NCBI RefSeq assembly: GCF_018524365.1
Contig: NZ_JAEKFT010000006.1
Location: 1 to 64,000, forward strand
Direction: 5' to 3'
DNA: 64,000 bases
DNA from: Denitromonas iodatirespirans
GTDB lineage: Bacteria > Pseudomonadota > Gammaproteobacteria > Burkholderiales > Rhodocyclaceae
The notes below the pieces were generated by a model. It saw only the letters and a list, made by a program, of their open reading frames with translations. It made no database searches and was not told where the DNA came from. Positions 17,205-25,866 of this stretch are shown piece by piece (the first letter of the stretch is position 1; the number at the start of each line of letters is the position of its first letter). The translations under genes and the position numbers were made by a program.

Positions 17205-17458
17205 AGCTCACCTCGTCGGTTCTGCCGACACCCCCGGCATCATGCAGGCATTCTAGCCAAGCGCCGGCCGCTTGCCCCGCCACGCCTTGGCCGCCGCCGC
17301 CGTCGCATTGGGCCTTGATTTCTTCGGCCGCGCCTGCTCCACCGCGGCGCGACACGGCCGGCGGCTGCGGCGCCTTCGCAAAACATCACACACGACGGGT
17401 AGAGCCGACGGCGGACGCAGGGCACAATCGGGCCTCGTTCTCACGACCGTGATTTGCC

Positions 17459-18538
17459 ATGCGACGCCTCGTCAAAGCCGAAGTCCCCCTCTTCCTCGCC
17501 GCCGCCGTGCTCGGCGCCGGCGTGACACTCGAACATGGCGCAGTCGGCCACGGCGGCGCGCTGCTGTGGGGCCTGCTCGGCCTGATCCTCGCGGCCATCA
17601 TCGCCGTTGCCGTGCGCATCAGCCATCATGCCGAAGTGCTCGCCGTGCGCTGGGGCGAACCCTACGGCACGCTGGTGCTGACCCTCGCCGCGGTGTCGGT
17701 GGAAGTGGTGATCCTGGTGGTGCTGCTGCAAGGCGCACCCAATCCCACACTGGCGCGCGACACCGTGTTTGCCGCCCTGATGCTCGACATCAACGGCATC
17801 CTCGGCCTGGCCGCCATCATCGGCGGGCTCAAGCACGGCATCACCCGCTACAACCTGGATTCGGCCAACTCCTTCATGGCCATGCTGATCGTCGCCATCG
17901 GCATCGGCATGTTCATCCCCGACTTCGTGCCCGACGAACACTGGAAAGCCTATTCCGCGTTCAGCGTCGGCACCATGGTGCTGATGTACGCCGCCTTCCT
18001 GCGCCTGCAGACGGTCGAGCACCGGACCTTCTTCGAGCATGTCGCCGCGGTCGACGAAGAAGCCCACGACACCGCCCACAGCCCCTCCTGGCTGCATGGC
18101 GCGATCATGCTCGGCGCCATCGTGCTGGTCGGCCTGCTCTCGGAAGTGCTGTCGGTACTGCTCGACGCCGGCCTGGCCGGCAGCGGCCTGCCCAAGAGCC
18201 TGCCCGCCGTGCTCGTCGCCCTGCTCTCGGCCAGCCCGGAAATCCTCACCGCCGCCCGCGCCGCCGCGGCCAACCGCATGCAGACCACGGTCAACATCGC
18301 CCTGGGCGCCTCGCTGGCCACGGTGCTGCTGACCCTGCCGGTGATCGAAGGCATCGCGCTCTTCACCGGCGACCGCATCATCATGGCGCTGACGCCAATG
18401 CAGGGCGGCATGCTGCTGCTGACCATGCTGGCGGTGATGAACAACCTGCACAATGGCGAGACCAACGCCATCGAAGGGGTCAGCCATCTGGCGCTGTTCT
18501 TTGCCTTTGCCGGGTTGGTGGCGATCGGGTTGCTGTAG
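17459..18538 (+). CDS. chaA: Calcium:proton antiporter (ChaA family)
   Basis: A 359-residue protein with about 11 membrane segments, with two related halves typical of cation/Ca2+ exchangers. The first alpha-repeat is 'GEPYGTLVLTLAAVSVEVVI', matching ChaA-like antiporters; the second is around 'LLSASPEILTAARAAAANRM'. An acidic and His-rich loop joins the halves (VEHRTFFEHVAAVDEEAHD). The protein would expel Ca2+ or Na+/K+ in exchange for protons. It is monocistronic and is followed by the ORF-less repeat element. Confidence 0.88.
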   Translation: MRRLVKAEVPLFLAAAVLGAGVTLEHGAVGHGGALLWGLLGLILAAIIAVAVRISHHAEVLAVRWGEPYGTLVLTLAAVSVEVVILVVLLQGAPNPTLARDTVFAALMLDINGILGLAAIIGGLKHGITRYNLDSANSFMAMLIVAIGIGMFIPDFVPDEHWKAYSAFSVGTMVLMYAAFLRLQTVEHRTFFEHVAAVDEEAHDTAHSPSWLHGAIMLGAIVLVGLLSEVLSVLLDAGLAGSGLPKSLPAVLVALLSASPEILTAARAAAANRMQTTVNIALGASLATVLLTLPVIEGIALFTGDRIIMALTPMQGGMLLLTMLAVMNNLHNGETNAIEGVSHLALFFAFAGLVAIGLL

Positions 18539-18618
18539 GCGCGACGCGGCTTGCGGCATCCGGGCGGCGCTGGGGTGTGCTTTGCCCGATTCCGCGGGGC
18601 GTGGCTTCGGGAAGGGGA

Positions 18619-19111
18619 CGTTGGCCGGGTCTCGCCCCGGCGGGCGACTTACTTTCTTGCTCGTGCAAGAAAGGTAGGCAAAGAAGCACGCCCCACTGTC
18701 GTGGCCCTTCGGGCTTCCCTCCCTCCGCAAGCACGGGGCGGGCGACTTCGCAAACTCGCCCTTCGGGCTCAAACAGCGAAGCCGCTTTTTCCGCCCCGCA
18801 CTTGCTGCGCTCGGCACGACAGAGGGGGATGGGGTGCCCATAGGCACGGCATTCGGTTCTTGCGTGGGCAACGGCGAAGCCGAGCCCGCGTACCCGTCCC
18901 CTTCTGTGCCGCCGAACGGAGACCGGCGACGGCGGGAATTGTCGTGTCGCCTGTTTGAGCCCGTAGGGCGAGTTCGCGACACGACCCGCCGGCGCCGGGC
19001 GTAGAGAGGGCACCGGCGAAGCCGGCGGCACAGTGGGGCGCGTTTTCTTGGTTACTTCTTTGTCGCGCGACAAAGAAGTAACTCGCCCGCCGGGGCGAGA
19101 CCCGGCCAACG
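18619..19111. repeat. Dispersed ORF-less repeat element, copy B, with long terminal inverted repeats
   Basis: The left end (18619-18649, starting CGTTGGCCGGGTCTCGCC) is the inverted copy of the right end (19081-19111) at 30 of 31 positions, and weaker symmetry extends about 20 bp further out on each side. Just inside lie a hairpin, CTTTCTTGC-TCGT-GCAAGAAAG (18652-18673), and the 32-bp palindrome (19051-19082). The core (18690-18838, 18866-19130) is shared with copy A at 251-776. The flanks 18539-18618 and 19112-19169 hold nothing else recognised. No credible protein is encoded, so it resembles a non-autonomous mobile or structural element. Confidence 0.85.
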
Positions 19112-19169
19112 CACCTCCGCCGAAGGCAACAAACCCCAAGCGTGGCAACGCTCATGCCCCCTCACCCCG

Positions 19170-19493
19170 TCAGGGCGAATTCCCGCAGGGATGCCGATCC
19201 GCCCCGCACTGGTCGAAATTCCCCAGCGGCCGATTGAAGGTGTATTCGAGCGGCCGCCCGATCCATGCCTCGGCCGTCTCGCCCACCGAGCCGCTGGGCA
19301 CGGTGAAGGGTAGCGCCAGCACGAAGCCGACCGTGCCGACCACCGCGCCGACGACACCGAGCGGGCGCACCACCACGAGGTCGACGGCCATGTCGGTGGC
19401 CTTGTCGCCGGAGACCGAACCGCGCTCCTGGGCATACACCGGCGACATGCCCAGCGCCACGATCAACAAAAACATCCCGCCGTACGACTTCAT
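19170..19493 (-). CDS. Small exported hypothetical protein
   Basis: A 107-residue protein with a cleavable signal peptide (MKSYGGMFLLIVALGMSPVYA) and one further hydrophobic segment (about 45-65) rich in Val and Gly. The C-terminus has two cysteines (QCGADRHPCG). Similar small proteins are sometimes labelled 'multidrug transporter' in databases, without functional support. The start at 19493 follows GGAGG. It is the last gene of the RND cluster, 20 bp after the DUF411 gene. Confidence 0.75.
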   Translation of the reverse strand: MKSYGGMFLLIVALGMSPVYAQERGSVSGDKATDMAVDLVVVRPLGVVGAVVGTVGFVLALPFTVPSGSVGETAEAWIGRPLEYTFNRPLGNFDQCGADRHPCGNSP

Positions 19494-19513
19494 GGCAAAC
19501 CTCCTTCACGAAC

Positions 19514-19963
19514 TCAATGACGGGCGAACACCGTCGCGCCGCCATCGGTGTTGAACTGCACCACCTCATAGCGGTCCGGCGTGCCGCCTTCCATGCCGGG
19601 CGAGCCCATCGGCATGCCCGGCGCGGACAGGCCGCGGGCGCCGGCGGGCTGCTCGGCGAGCAGCCGTTTGACGTCGGCCGCCGGCACGTGGCCTTCGATG
19701 ACGTAGTTGCCGATGCGCGCAGTGTGGCAGGAGCCGAGCGCTTCGGGGACGCCAAGCTGGGCCTTGATACGGCCCATGTCGGCGCTGGGCACTTCCTTGA
19801 CGGCGAAGCCGGCGGCGCGCATGTGTTCGGCCCATCGGCTGCAGCAGCCGCAGTTGGGGTCCTTGTACATGGTGGCGGCGGGCCCGGCGGCGAGGGCAGT
19901 GCCGGCCAGCAGGGCCATGGCGGCGGTCAGTGTCGCCTGGCGAATCGTTTGAATGAAGTTCAT
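19514..19963 (-). CDS. DUF411 domain periplasmic metal-binding protein
   Basis: This 149-residue exported protein has a signal peptide ending near ALAAG and a thioredoxin-like DUF411 domain with CGCC at residues 38-41, a conserved 'GSCHTA' and 'YVIEGHVPA'. DUF411 proteins are common in copper and silver resistance clusters and probably bind metal. The ATG overlaps the cytochrome stop by 4 bp, placing it in the same operon. Confidence 0.88.
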   Translation of the reverse strand: MNFIQTIRQATLTAAMALLAGTALAAGPAATMYKDPNCGCCSRWAEHMRAAGFAVKEVPSADMGRIKAQLGVPEALGSCHTARIGNYVIEGHVPAADVKRLLAEQPAGARGLSAPGMPMGSPGMEGGTPDRYEVVQFNTDGGATVFARH

Positions 19964-20412
19964 GGGTGAGTCCTTTTATCTTGGCCGGACGCTCTGCGCC
20001 CGGAAGCTTTGAATCGTTGGGCGCGCATTTGTTTCACCTCATCGGGCCATTGGCTTTCGATAAAGGCGAGGATGGCGCGGATCTCGTCGTCGGAGAGCGT
20101 GCCGCCGAAGGCCGGCATGTCGCTCTGGTAGCCCTCGGGCGCCAGCGGCGGCACCAGGCCGTCGCGGGTCATCTGGAACAGCATCTCCATCGGGTGATGC
20201 CAGGTGTGGCCGCTGGCGTCATGCGGCGGGGCCGGCAGACGCCCGTCCGGCTTGCGCTCGCGCCAGTTCGGTTGGCCTTCCAGATTGGCGCCGTGGCAAC
20301 TGGCGCAGTGCGTCGCGTACAGCACCGCACCGTTGGCGGCAGGCGCCGACGGCGGTTCGCTGCAGGCAGCCAGCAGGGCGCTGGCCGCGACGGCCAGGGC
20401 GAATGTCTTCAT
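19960..20412 (-). CDS. Lipid-anchored cytochrome c (class I, one haem)
   Basis: A 150-residue protein with a lipoprotein signal and lipobox LAAC (Cys17), and a haem-binding CASCH at residues 36-40. The segment '[20 protein letters not shown]' provides the axial methionine of a class I cytochrome c. It would be a membrane-tethered electron carrier in the periplasm. Its place between an RND pump and DUF411 suggests a redox step linked to metal handling, for instance copper, but this is inference from context. Confidence 0.85.
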   Translation of the reverse strand: MKTFALAVAASALLAACSEPPSAPAANGAVLYATHCASCHGANLEGQPNWRERKPDGRLPAPPHDASGHTWHHPMEMLFQMTRDGLVPPLAPEGYQSDMPAFGGTLSDDEIRAILAFIESQWPDEVKQMRAQRFKASGRRASGQDKRTHP

Positions 20413-20474
20413 GCGGGAGGCTCCCAAATCTCGACAGAAACGGCAGGGCAAGGTTTGCCCCGGACGGATCGGAT

Positions 20475-20831
20475 TCAGGCGGACGGGATCGGGGGTCGGT
20501 CGTGGCGCGCGGGCGCCGGGTCGGATCGCACCGTCGGGGTCCGGGCCACCAGCACATGGGTGCGGGCAACATTGTCGGCGAGACGCACCGGCAGGGCAAG
20601 ATGCGCTGTCACGGCGGCGCAGTCGGCCTGGGTGCAGCCGCCGGCCTTGCCGGTGTCGGGGCAGCACGGGGCGGCGGCGTGTTCGTCGGCATCGGCCATG
20701 GCATGCATGGCCGGTGCCTCCATGCCGCCGCCGGCCGGCGCGCAGCCGTCACCGCGCCACGCGGCCAGCGAAGGCAGCGGCAAGGCCAGCATCAGCAGGA
20801 GGATCACCCAGCGGCGCCACATGCGGTGCAT
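20475..20831 (-). CDS. Small exported Cys/His/Met-rich protein
   Basis: A 118-residue protein with an N-terminal signal anchor ([20 protein letters not shown]). A Met/His-rich stretch ([14 protein letters not shown]) is followed by a cysteine cluster ([16 protein letters not shown]). This composition suggests binding of copper or a similar soft metal, as in CopL-like or DUF2946-like proteins, but I do not recognise the family with certainty. It starts 2 bp after the RND stop codon, so it is co-transcribed. Confidence 0.7.
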   Translation of the reverse strand: MHRMWRRWVILLLMLALPLPSLAAWRGDGCAPAGGGMEAPAMHAMADADEHAAAPCCPDTGKAGGCTQADCAAVTAHLALPVRLADNVARTHVLVARTPTVRSDPAPARHDRPPIPSA

Positions 20832-20832
20832 G

Positions 20833-23800
20833 CTACGCCATCGCCGGCGCCGAACCTTGATCCAGATCGACCTCGGGCGTCGGCGCGCGCATCACCAGCC
20901 GGTAGAGCAGCGGCACGGCGAACAGCGTGAGCACGGTCGAGAAGCCCAGCCCCCAGACGATGCTGGCGGCCACCGGCCCCCACATCAGCGACTTGCCGCC
21001 GAGACCGACGGCCAGCGAGAACAGGCCGCCGATGGTGGTGGTGGTGGTGATGAGGATCGGCACCACGCGCCGGCGCGCGGCATACACCGCGGCATGCAGC
21101 ACGCTCATGCCGCGCGCGAGGCGGTCGTTGGCCGCGTCGATGAGCACGATGGCGCTGTTGACCGCGATGCCGGTCAGGGCGATGACGCCATACAGGGTGT
21201 ACAGCGACATCGGGTTGCCCGAGACGAACAGGCCGAGCACCACGCCGGTGAAGGCCAGCGGCACGGTCACCAGGATCAGGATCGGCTGCCAGTAGCTGCG
21301 GAACTGGGTGGCGAGGATCAGGTAGATCAGGCCGATGCCGAAGGCGAAGAGCCTGACCATCGAATCCAGGCTTTCCTGGATGTCGTCGAGCTCGCCCGAG
21401 AAATCCAGCGCCACGGTCGGGAAGCGCGGCTGCAGCTCGGCCCAGGCGGCCTTGAGCAGGTTGTTGGCGGTCACGGTGTCGGTGGTGTCGGGCGCCAGAT
21501 CGGCCTCGACGGTGATGGCGCGGCGCAGCTGGTAGTGGCGGATGTAGCCCTTGGAGATGCGCATCTGCGCGTCCACCAGCTCGCTCAGCTGCACCTGGCG
21601 ACCGTCGTCCAGCGGCACGGTGCGCTGGAGCAAGGCGTCGATGTCGGTCAGGGTCTGCGGCTGGGCGCGCACCACGAGGTCCACTTTCTCGCCGTCGATG
21701 CGCACGCTGGCCAGGGTTTCGCCCTCGCCGTAGAGGCGCAGCACGCGGGCCACGGTGGCCGGTTGCACGCCGGCGCGGGCGAGCTTTTCGCGGTCGAGCG
21801 TGAGGCGCATCTCGGTGCGGCCGGGCACGTCGTCATCGGTCAGGTCCTTCACGCCGGGGATCTTCGCCACCTCGGCCTTGAGCGCATCGGCCGCCTCGCG
21901 CAGCACGGCGTAATCGTCGGCCTTGACCTTGACGCTGATCGGCTTGCCCGAGGGCGGCCCGCCCTTCATTTCGAGGAAAGAGAGCTTCGCCTCGCCGGTC
22001 AGGCCCATCACCGGTTCGCGCAGGCGTTCGATGATCTCGCCGGTGAAGGCACCGTCGGGCTGACGCGGCGCCAGCGACACCAGCACCTGGCCGTACTGGT
22101 CGCCGTAGAGCGGTTCGGTCTCGGTGAACTTGATACCGGCGTAGGCGGTCACGGTGCGCATTTCGGCCGGGTCGAGCCGGGCACGGACAGTTTCGGCCAC
22201 CTCATCGGCACGTTGCAGGGTGCGCTCCAGCGACATGCCGGCGGGCATGTCGACGTTCACATAGAACAGGCGCATCGAGTCGAAGGCGAAGAACTGCTGC
22301 TTGACCACCCCGCTGGCGACCATTGCGCCGGCGCCGACCACCGTCAGCAGCACCACCAGCAGCGCCAGCTTGGGCCAGCGCATGACGCGGATCAGCGCGC
22401 GCGAGTAGCGCACCCGCACCCAGTGGGTGAAGCGCACCCGGCGCGCCTGCCCCGCCCCGGCACGCGTACCGGCCTTGGCGCGGATGCTCAGCACATGGGT
22501 GGGCAGGATCCAGAAGGCCTCGAACAGGCTGACGCCGAGCGCCACGGTGACCACAAACGGCACCACGAACATGAACTTGCCGAGGATGCCCGGCAGCAGC
22601 ATCAGCGGCAAAAAGGCGGCCATGGTGGTGAGCACCGCACTGGTCACCGGCGCGGCCACTTCGAGCACGCCGTTGATCACCGCCTCGCGCGCCGGCTCGC
22701 CACGCTGCATGCGGTAATAGATGGCCTCGACCACTACCACCGCGTCGTCCACCAGCATGCCCAGCGCGATCACCACGCCGAGCAGCACGGTGAGGTTGAG
22801 CGTGGAGCCGATGGCATTGACCACCAAAAAGGTGCCGGCCAGCGAGAAGGGCACGCCGAGCCCCACCAGCAACGCCATGCGCGGACCGAGGAACAGCCAG
22901 CACATCACCAGCACCGCGATCAGGCCCAGCAGGGCGTTGGATTCCATGATGCCGATGGCGTTGCGGGTCATGTCGGTCTGGTCGTCGAGCATCACCAGCT
23001 GCACACCCTGGTGCTGCAGCAGTGGATTGCGCGCTTCGGCAAAGGCGCGCAGTTCGTCGACCAGCGACAGGGTATTGACCCGGCTCTGCTTGGTCACCGA
23101 CAGCATCACCGCCGGCTGGCCGCGCACGCTGACCCGTTGGGTGGTGCGCTCATGGCCGCGGCTGACCTCGGCCACCTCGCCCAGCGCCACCCGCCCCTCG
23201 GGGGTGATCAGCGCGGTGGCGGCCAGCGCGTCGGGGTCGTCGGTCTTGCCCTCGAGACGCACCAGCCATTCACGGTCCTGCACCCGCACCCGGCCGCCGA
23301 GCGTGTTGCGGAACCAGCCGAGCACCGAGTCGGCCACCTGCACCGGCGACAGCCCGCGCGCCGCCAGCGCTGCTGGGTCGAAATCGACATGCAGCTCCGG
23401 ATCGTCCATGCCGGCGGCGATCACCTTGTCCACCCCGGGCAGGCGTTCGAGGTCTTTCTTGAGGTCGAAGGCGGCGCGGCGCAGGCGCTCGTCGAGCGCC
23501 GGGCCATAGACGGCCAGGATGGCGGTCGGGAAACCGTTGGAGGTAGTGATCTCGACCACCTGCGGGTCGGTGGCCTCCTCGGGCAACTCGTCCGAGGCCT
23601 TGTTCTGGATTTCGCGGCGCAGGTCGGCGATGCGTTTGTCGAAGTCGCGTTCCGACAGCTCGTTGAAGCGCACCAGGATCGACGACAGGTTCTCGCGGCT
23701 CGACGAGGACACATACTTGATGTCCTTGACCTGGGCGATGGCGTCCTCGAGCGGCGAGGTCAGTTCCTGCTCCACATCCTCGGCCGAGGCGCCGGGCAAG

Positions 23801-23952
23801 GTGGTGATGATGTTGACCCAGTTGAAATTGATCTCCGGGTCCTGCGCGCGCGGCATCAGCAGATAAGTCAGCGTGCCGCCGATGAGCACCAGCGCGAAGG
23901 CGATGTTGGCCAGCGGGTGGTTGTCGATCAGGCGCCGATAGAAGCCCATCAC
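20833..23952 (-). CDS. RND-family efflux permease
   Basis: This 1039-residue inner-membrane pump subunit has the typical plan of two six-helix halves each with a large periplasmic loop. Membrane helix 4 carries the proton-relay aspartates in 'GMLVDDAVVVVEAIYYRM'. It is of the hydrophobe/amphiphile (HAE-like) type rather than the CusA type: the CusA methionine track is not evident. Drives proton-coupled export together with the adaptor encoded upstream (4-bp overlap). No TolC-like outer-membrane gene is in the cluster. Confidence 0.92.
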   Translation of the reverse strand: MMGFYRRLIDNHPLANIAFALVLIGGTLTYLLMPRAQDPEINFNWVNIITTLPGASAEDVEQELTSPLEDAIAQVKDIKYVSSSSRENLSSILVRFNELSERDFDKRIADLRREIQNKASDELPEEATDPQVVEITTSNGFPTAILAVYGPALDERLRRAAFDLKKDLERLPGVDKVIAAGMDDPELHVDFDPAALAARGLSPVQVADSVLGWFRNTLGGRVRVQDREWLVRLEGKTDDPDALAATALITPEGRVALGEVAEVSRGHERTTQRVSVRGQPAVMLSVTKQSRVNTLSLVDELRAFAEARNPLLQHQGVQLVMLDDQTDMTRNAIGIMESNALLGLIAVLVMCWLFLGPRMALLVGLGVPFSLAGTFLVVNAIGSTLNLTVLLGVVIALGMLVDDAVVVVEAIYYRMQRGEPAREAVINGVLEVAAPVTSAVLTTMAAFLPLMLLPGILGKFMFVVPFVVTVALGVSLFEAFWILPTHVLSIRAKAGTRAGAGQARRVRFTHWVRVRYSRALIRVMRWPKLALLVVLLTVVGAGAMVASGVVKQQFFAFDSMRLFYVNVDMPAGMSLERTLQRADEVAETVRARLDPAEMRTVTAYAGIKFTETEPLYGDQYGQVLVSLAPRQPDGAFTGEIIERLREPVMGLTGEAKLSFLEMKGGPPSGKPISVKVKADDYAVLREAADALKAEVAKIPGVKDLTDDDVPGRTEMRLTLDREKLARAGVQPATVARVLRLYGEGETLASVRIDGEKVDLVVRAQPQTLTDIDALLQRTVPLDDGRQVQLSELVDAQMRISKGYIRHYQLRRAITVEADLAPDTTDTVTANNLLKAAWAELQPRFPTVALDFSGELDDIQESLDSMVRLFAFGIGLIYLILATQFRSYWQPILILVTVPLAFTGVVLGLFVSGNPMSLYTLYGVIALTGIAVNSAIVLIDAANDRLARGMSVLHAAVYAARRRVVPILITTTTTIGGLFSLAVGLGGKSLMWGPVAASIVWGLGFSTVLTLFAVPLLYRLVMRAPTPEVDLDQGSAPAMA

Positions 23953-24944
23953 TGCACGGCTCCCACCGGTTTCAAGCCGATCTGGAAACGGCCTTCGTCG
24001 ATCACCGCCAGGCTCGCCGGCCAGTCGGCCGGCACCGGCACCGGCCGGCCCTGCTGCGCCTCAGGCAGCGGGCGAAAGCGCGGCGCCTCGCCGTCCATCA
24101 CGTACACCCCGAAGACGCCGTCGCGCTTTTGCACATAGGCCGGCGGCAGCATCGGCTGCCCGCCCTGCCAGCGCACCTCGCCGGCCAGGCCGATGGGCAT
24201 CGGCCGGGTCGGCGCGAAGATCACGTCCTGCGCCTGCGCCGCGCGGTCGACCAGCGGCGAGACCCGCTTGAGCGCCAGCGGCACCTCCAGCCCGGCGGCG
24301 TCGAGCACCCAGGCCTTGGCCGCGCGCAGGCTGGCGATCTGCGACACCGGCACGCTGGCGCGGATCTCGGGCGTGGCGCTGGCGGCCAGCACCAGCACCG
24401 GCGCACCGGCCGCCACATAGTCGCCGACACTGGCCAGGCGCGCCTTGACCACGCCGTCGAAGGGCGCACTCAGCACCGTGCGGGTCAGCGCCAGCTCGGC
24501 CGCCGCCAGCGCCTGGCGCGCCGCGGCCAGCTCGTTCTGGCGCACCGCCAGCTCGGTCTCCTTGACCCGCAGCGCGTCGGGGCTGAGGAAGTTGCGATCG
24601 GCCAGCGCCCGGTTCTGCGCCAGCTGGCTTTCGGCCAGCTTGAGCTGGCTGGCCACCAGGTCGGCCTGCGCGCGGGCGCGATCGCGGGCGATGCGGTATT
24701 CGCGGTCATCCAGCGCCACCAGCCGGCTGCCGCGCTTGACCGTCTCGCCGATGCGCACCGGCAGCGCGTCGATGCGCCCGGCCACCGCCATGCCCAGCTG
24801 CGCCTCGTCCACCGCATTGGCCGAGGCGTTGACGCGATAGGTCGGATACACCGCCAGCTCGGACAGCGGGCGGGTGGTCAGGTCGGCGGCCTGCACCGTC
24901 AAGGGCAACAGGGCGCACAGGGCAAGGCGTCGGAAGGCTGTCAT
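23949..24944 (-). CDS. RND efflux periplasmic adaptor (membrane fusion protein)
   Basis: A 331-residue adaptor with a signal peptide (ending TVQA), the first lipoyl half ('AVAGRIDALPVRIGETVKRG'), a long coiled-coil hairpin (about 85-150), and the second lipoyl half ('LSAPFDGVVKARLASVGDYV'). It bridges the RND permease to an outer-membrane channel. The start at 24944 was chosen because the signal peptide begins there; the longer frame begins in a terminator-like hairpin. First gene of the RND operon. Confidence 0.9.
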   Translation of the reverse strand: MTAFRRLALCALLPLTVQAADLTTRPLSELAVYPTYRVNASANAVDEAQLGMAVAGRIDALPVRIGETVKRGSRLVALDDREYRIARDRARAQADLVASQLKLAESQLAQNRALADRNFLSPDALRVKETELAVRQNELAAARQALAAAELALTRTVLSAPFDGVVKARLASVGDYVAAGAPVLVLAASATPEIRASVPVSQIASLRAAKAWVLDAAGLEVPLALKRVSPLVDRAAQAQDVIFAPTRPMPIGLAGEVRWQGGQPMLPPAYVQKRDGVFGVYVMDGEAPRFRPLPEAQQGRPVPVPADWPASLAVIDEGRFQIGLKPVGAVQ

Positions 24945-24968
24945 GGGGAGAGCATCTCGTGAAAACCG

Positions 24969-24986
24969 CCCGCACATCGGTGCGGG
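24969..24986 (-). terminator. Intrinsic terminator downstream of hydroxypyruvate isomerase gene
   Basis: CCCGCAC and GTGCGGG pair across a 4-nt loop. On the minus strand the hairpin is followed by CGGTTTTC. It separates hyi from the RND operon transcribed in the same direction. Confidence 0.55.
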
Positions 24987-25030
24987 AAAGCGCAGAGTTT
25001 AACGCCATGGCATGACCGGCGCAGTGACAA

Positions 25031-25804
25031 TCACGGCGCCGGCCGCCAGCCCAACCCCCCGGCCGTATCGGCCAGCGGCCGGTATTCGCAGCCGATCCAG
25101 CCGGTGTAGCCGAGCGCGTCGATGTGCCGAAAAAGAAAGGGAAAGTGGATCTCGCCGGTGCCCGGTTCATGCCGGCCCGGCGTGTCGGCCAGCTGCATGT
25201 GGGCGATCTGCGGCAGGTAGCGGGCAATGGTGTTGGCCAGCTCGCCTTCCATGCGCTGGGCATGGTAGATGTCGTACTGGATGAACAGGTTGTCGGCGCC
25301 CACCGCGGCGAGGATCTCGGCCGCCTGCGCGGTGCGATTCAGGAAGAAACCGGGGATGTCGAAGGTGTTGATCGGCTCGATCAGCAGCTTGAGTCCCTCG
25401 GCCGCCAGCGCCGTCGCGGCGAAGCGCAGGTTGTCGATGAAGGTGGTCAGCGCACGCGCCGGATCCACGCCCTCGGGCCGGATGCCGGCCAGGCAGTTGA
25501 GTTGCGGGCAGCCCAGGGCCTTGGCATAGGCGATGCCGTGGCCGACGCCGTCCTGGAACTCGCCGATCCGGTCGGGGTGGCAGGCAATGCCGCGCTCGCC
25601 GGCCTCCCAGTCGCCCGGCGGCAGGTTGTGCAGCACCTGCACCAGGCTGTTGGCCTGCAAGGCCTCGGCCAGCTGGTCGGCCGGCCAGCCGTAGGGAAAC
25701 AGGTATTCGACCCCCTCGAAGCCAACCGCCCGGGCCGCGGCGAAGCGACTCAGGAAAGGATGCTCGTTGAACAACAGCGTCAGGTTGGCGGCGAATTTCG
25801 GCAT
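25031..25804 (-). CDS. hyi: Hydroxypyruvate isomerase family protein
   Basis: A 257-residue TIM-barrel protein of the xylose-isomerase-like family, the usual length for Hyi (about 258). It shows the family landmarks: 'FAANLTLLFNEHPFLSRF', 'EPINTFDIPGFFL' with the catalytic glutamate, 'QYDIYHAQRMEG', and 'GCEYRP' with the second. Hyi interconverts hydroxypyruvate and tartronate semialdehyde in glyoxylate metabolism. The OtnI (2-oxo-tetronate isomerase) subfamily is an alternative. The tartronate-semialdehyde-reductase-like paralogues are 22 kb away. Start at 25804 matches the family N-terminus. Confidence 0.85.
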   Translation of the reverse strand: MPKFAANLTLLFNEHPFLSRFAAARAVGFEGVEYLFPYGWPADQLAEALQANSLVQVLHNLPPGDWEAGERGIACHPDRIGEFQDGVGHGIAYAKALGCPQLNCLAGIRPEGVDPARALTTFIDNLRFAATALAAEGLKLLIEPINTFDIPGFFLNRTAQAAEILAAVGADNLFIQYDIYHAQRMEGELANTIARYLPQIAHMQLADTPGRHEPGTGEIHFPFLFRHIDALGYTGWIGCEYRPLADTAGGLGWRPAP

Positions 25805-25866
25805 GGCGGGGCTCCCGGGCAACAGCGCTCAGCATAGCGAGGCAGGCGGCGCGACGAAACCGTCGC

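Noticed and set aside
19966-24138. 1390-residue open frame antisense to the RND operon
   Set aside because: It is the shadow of strongly biased GC-rich codons; the opposite strand encodes clear RND and adaptor proteins across the same stretch.
25031-25804. Glyoxylate (gcl-hyi-glxR) operon together with the dehydrogenases at 1283-3036
   Set aside because: The genes are 22 kb apart with many unrelated genes between, and glyoxylate carboligase is absent from the window.
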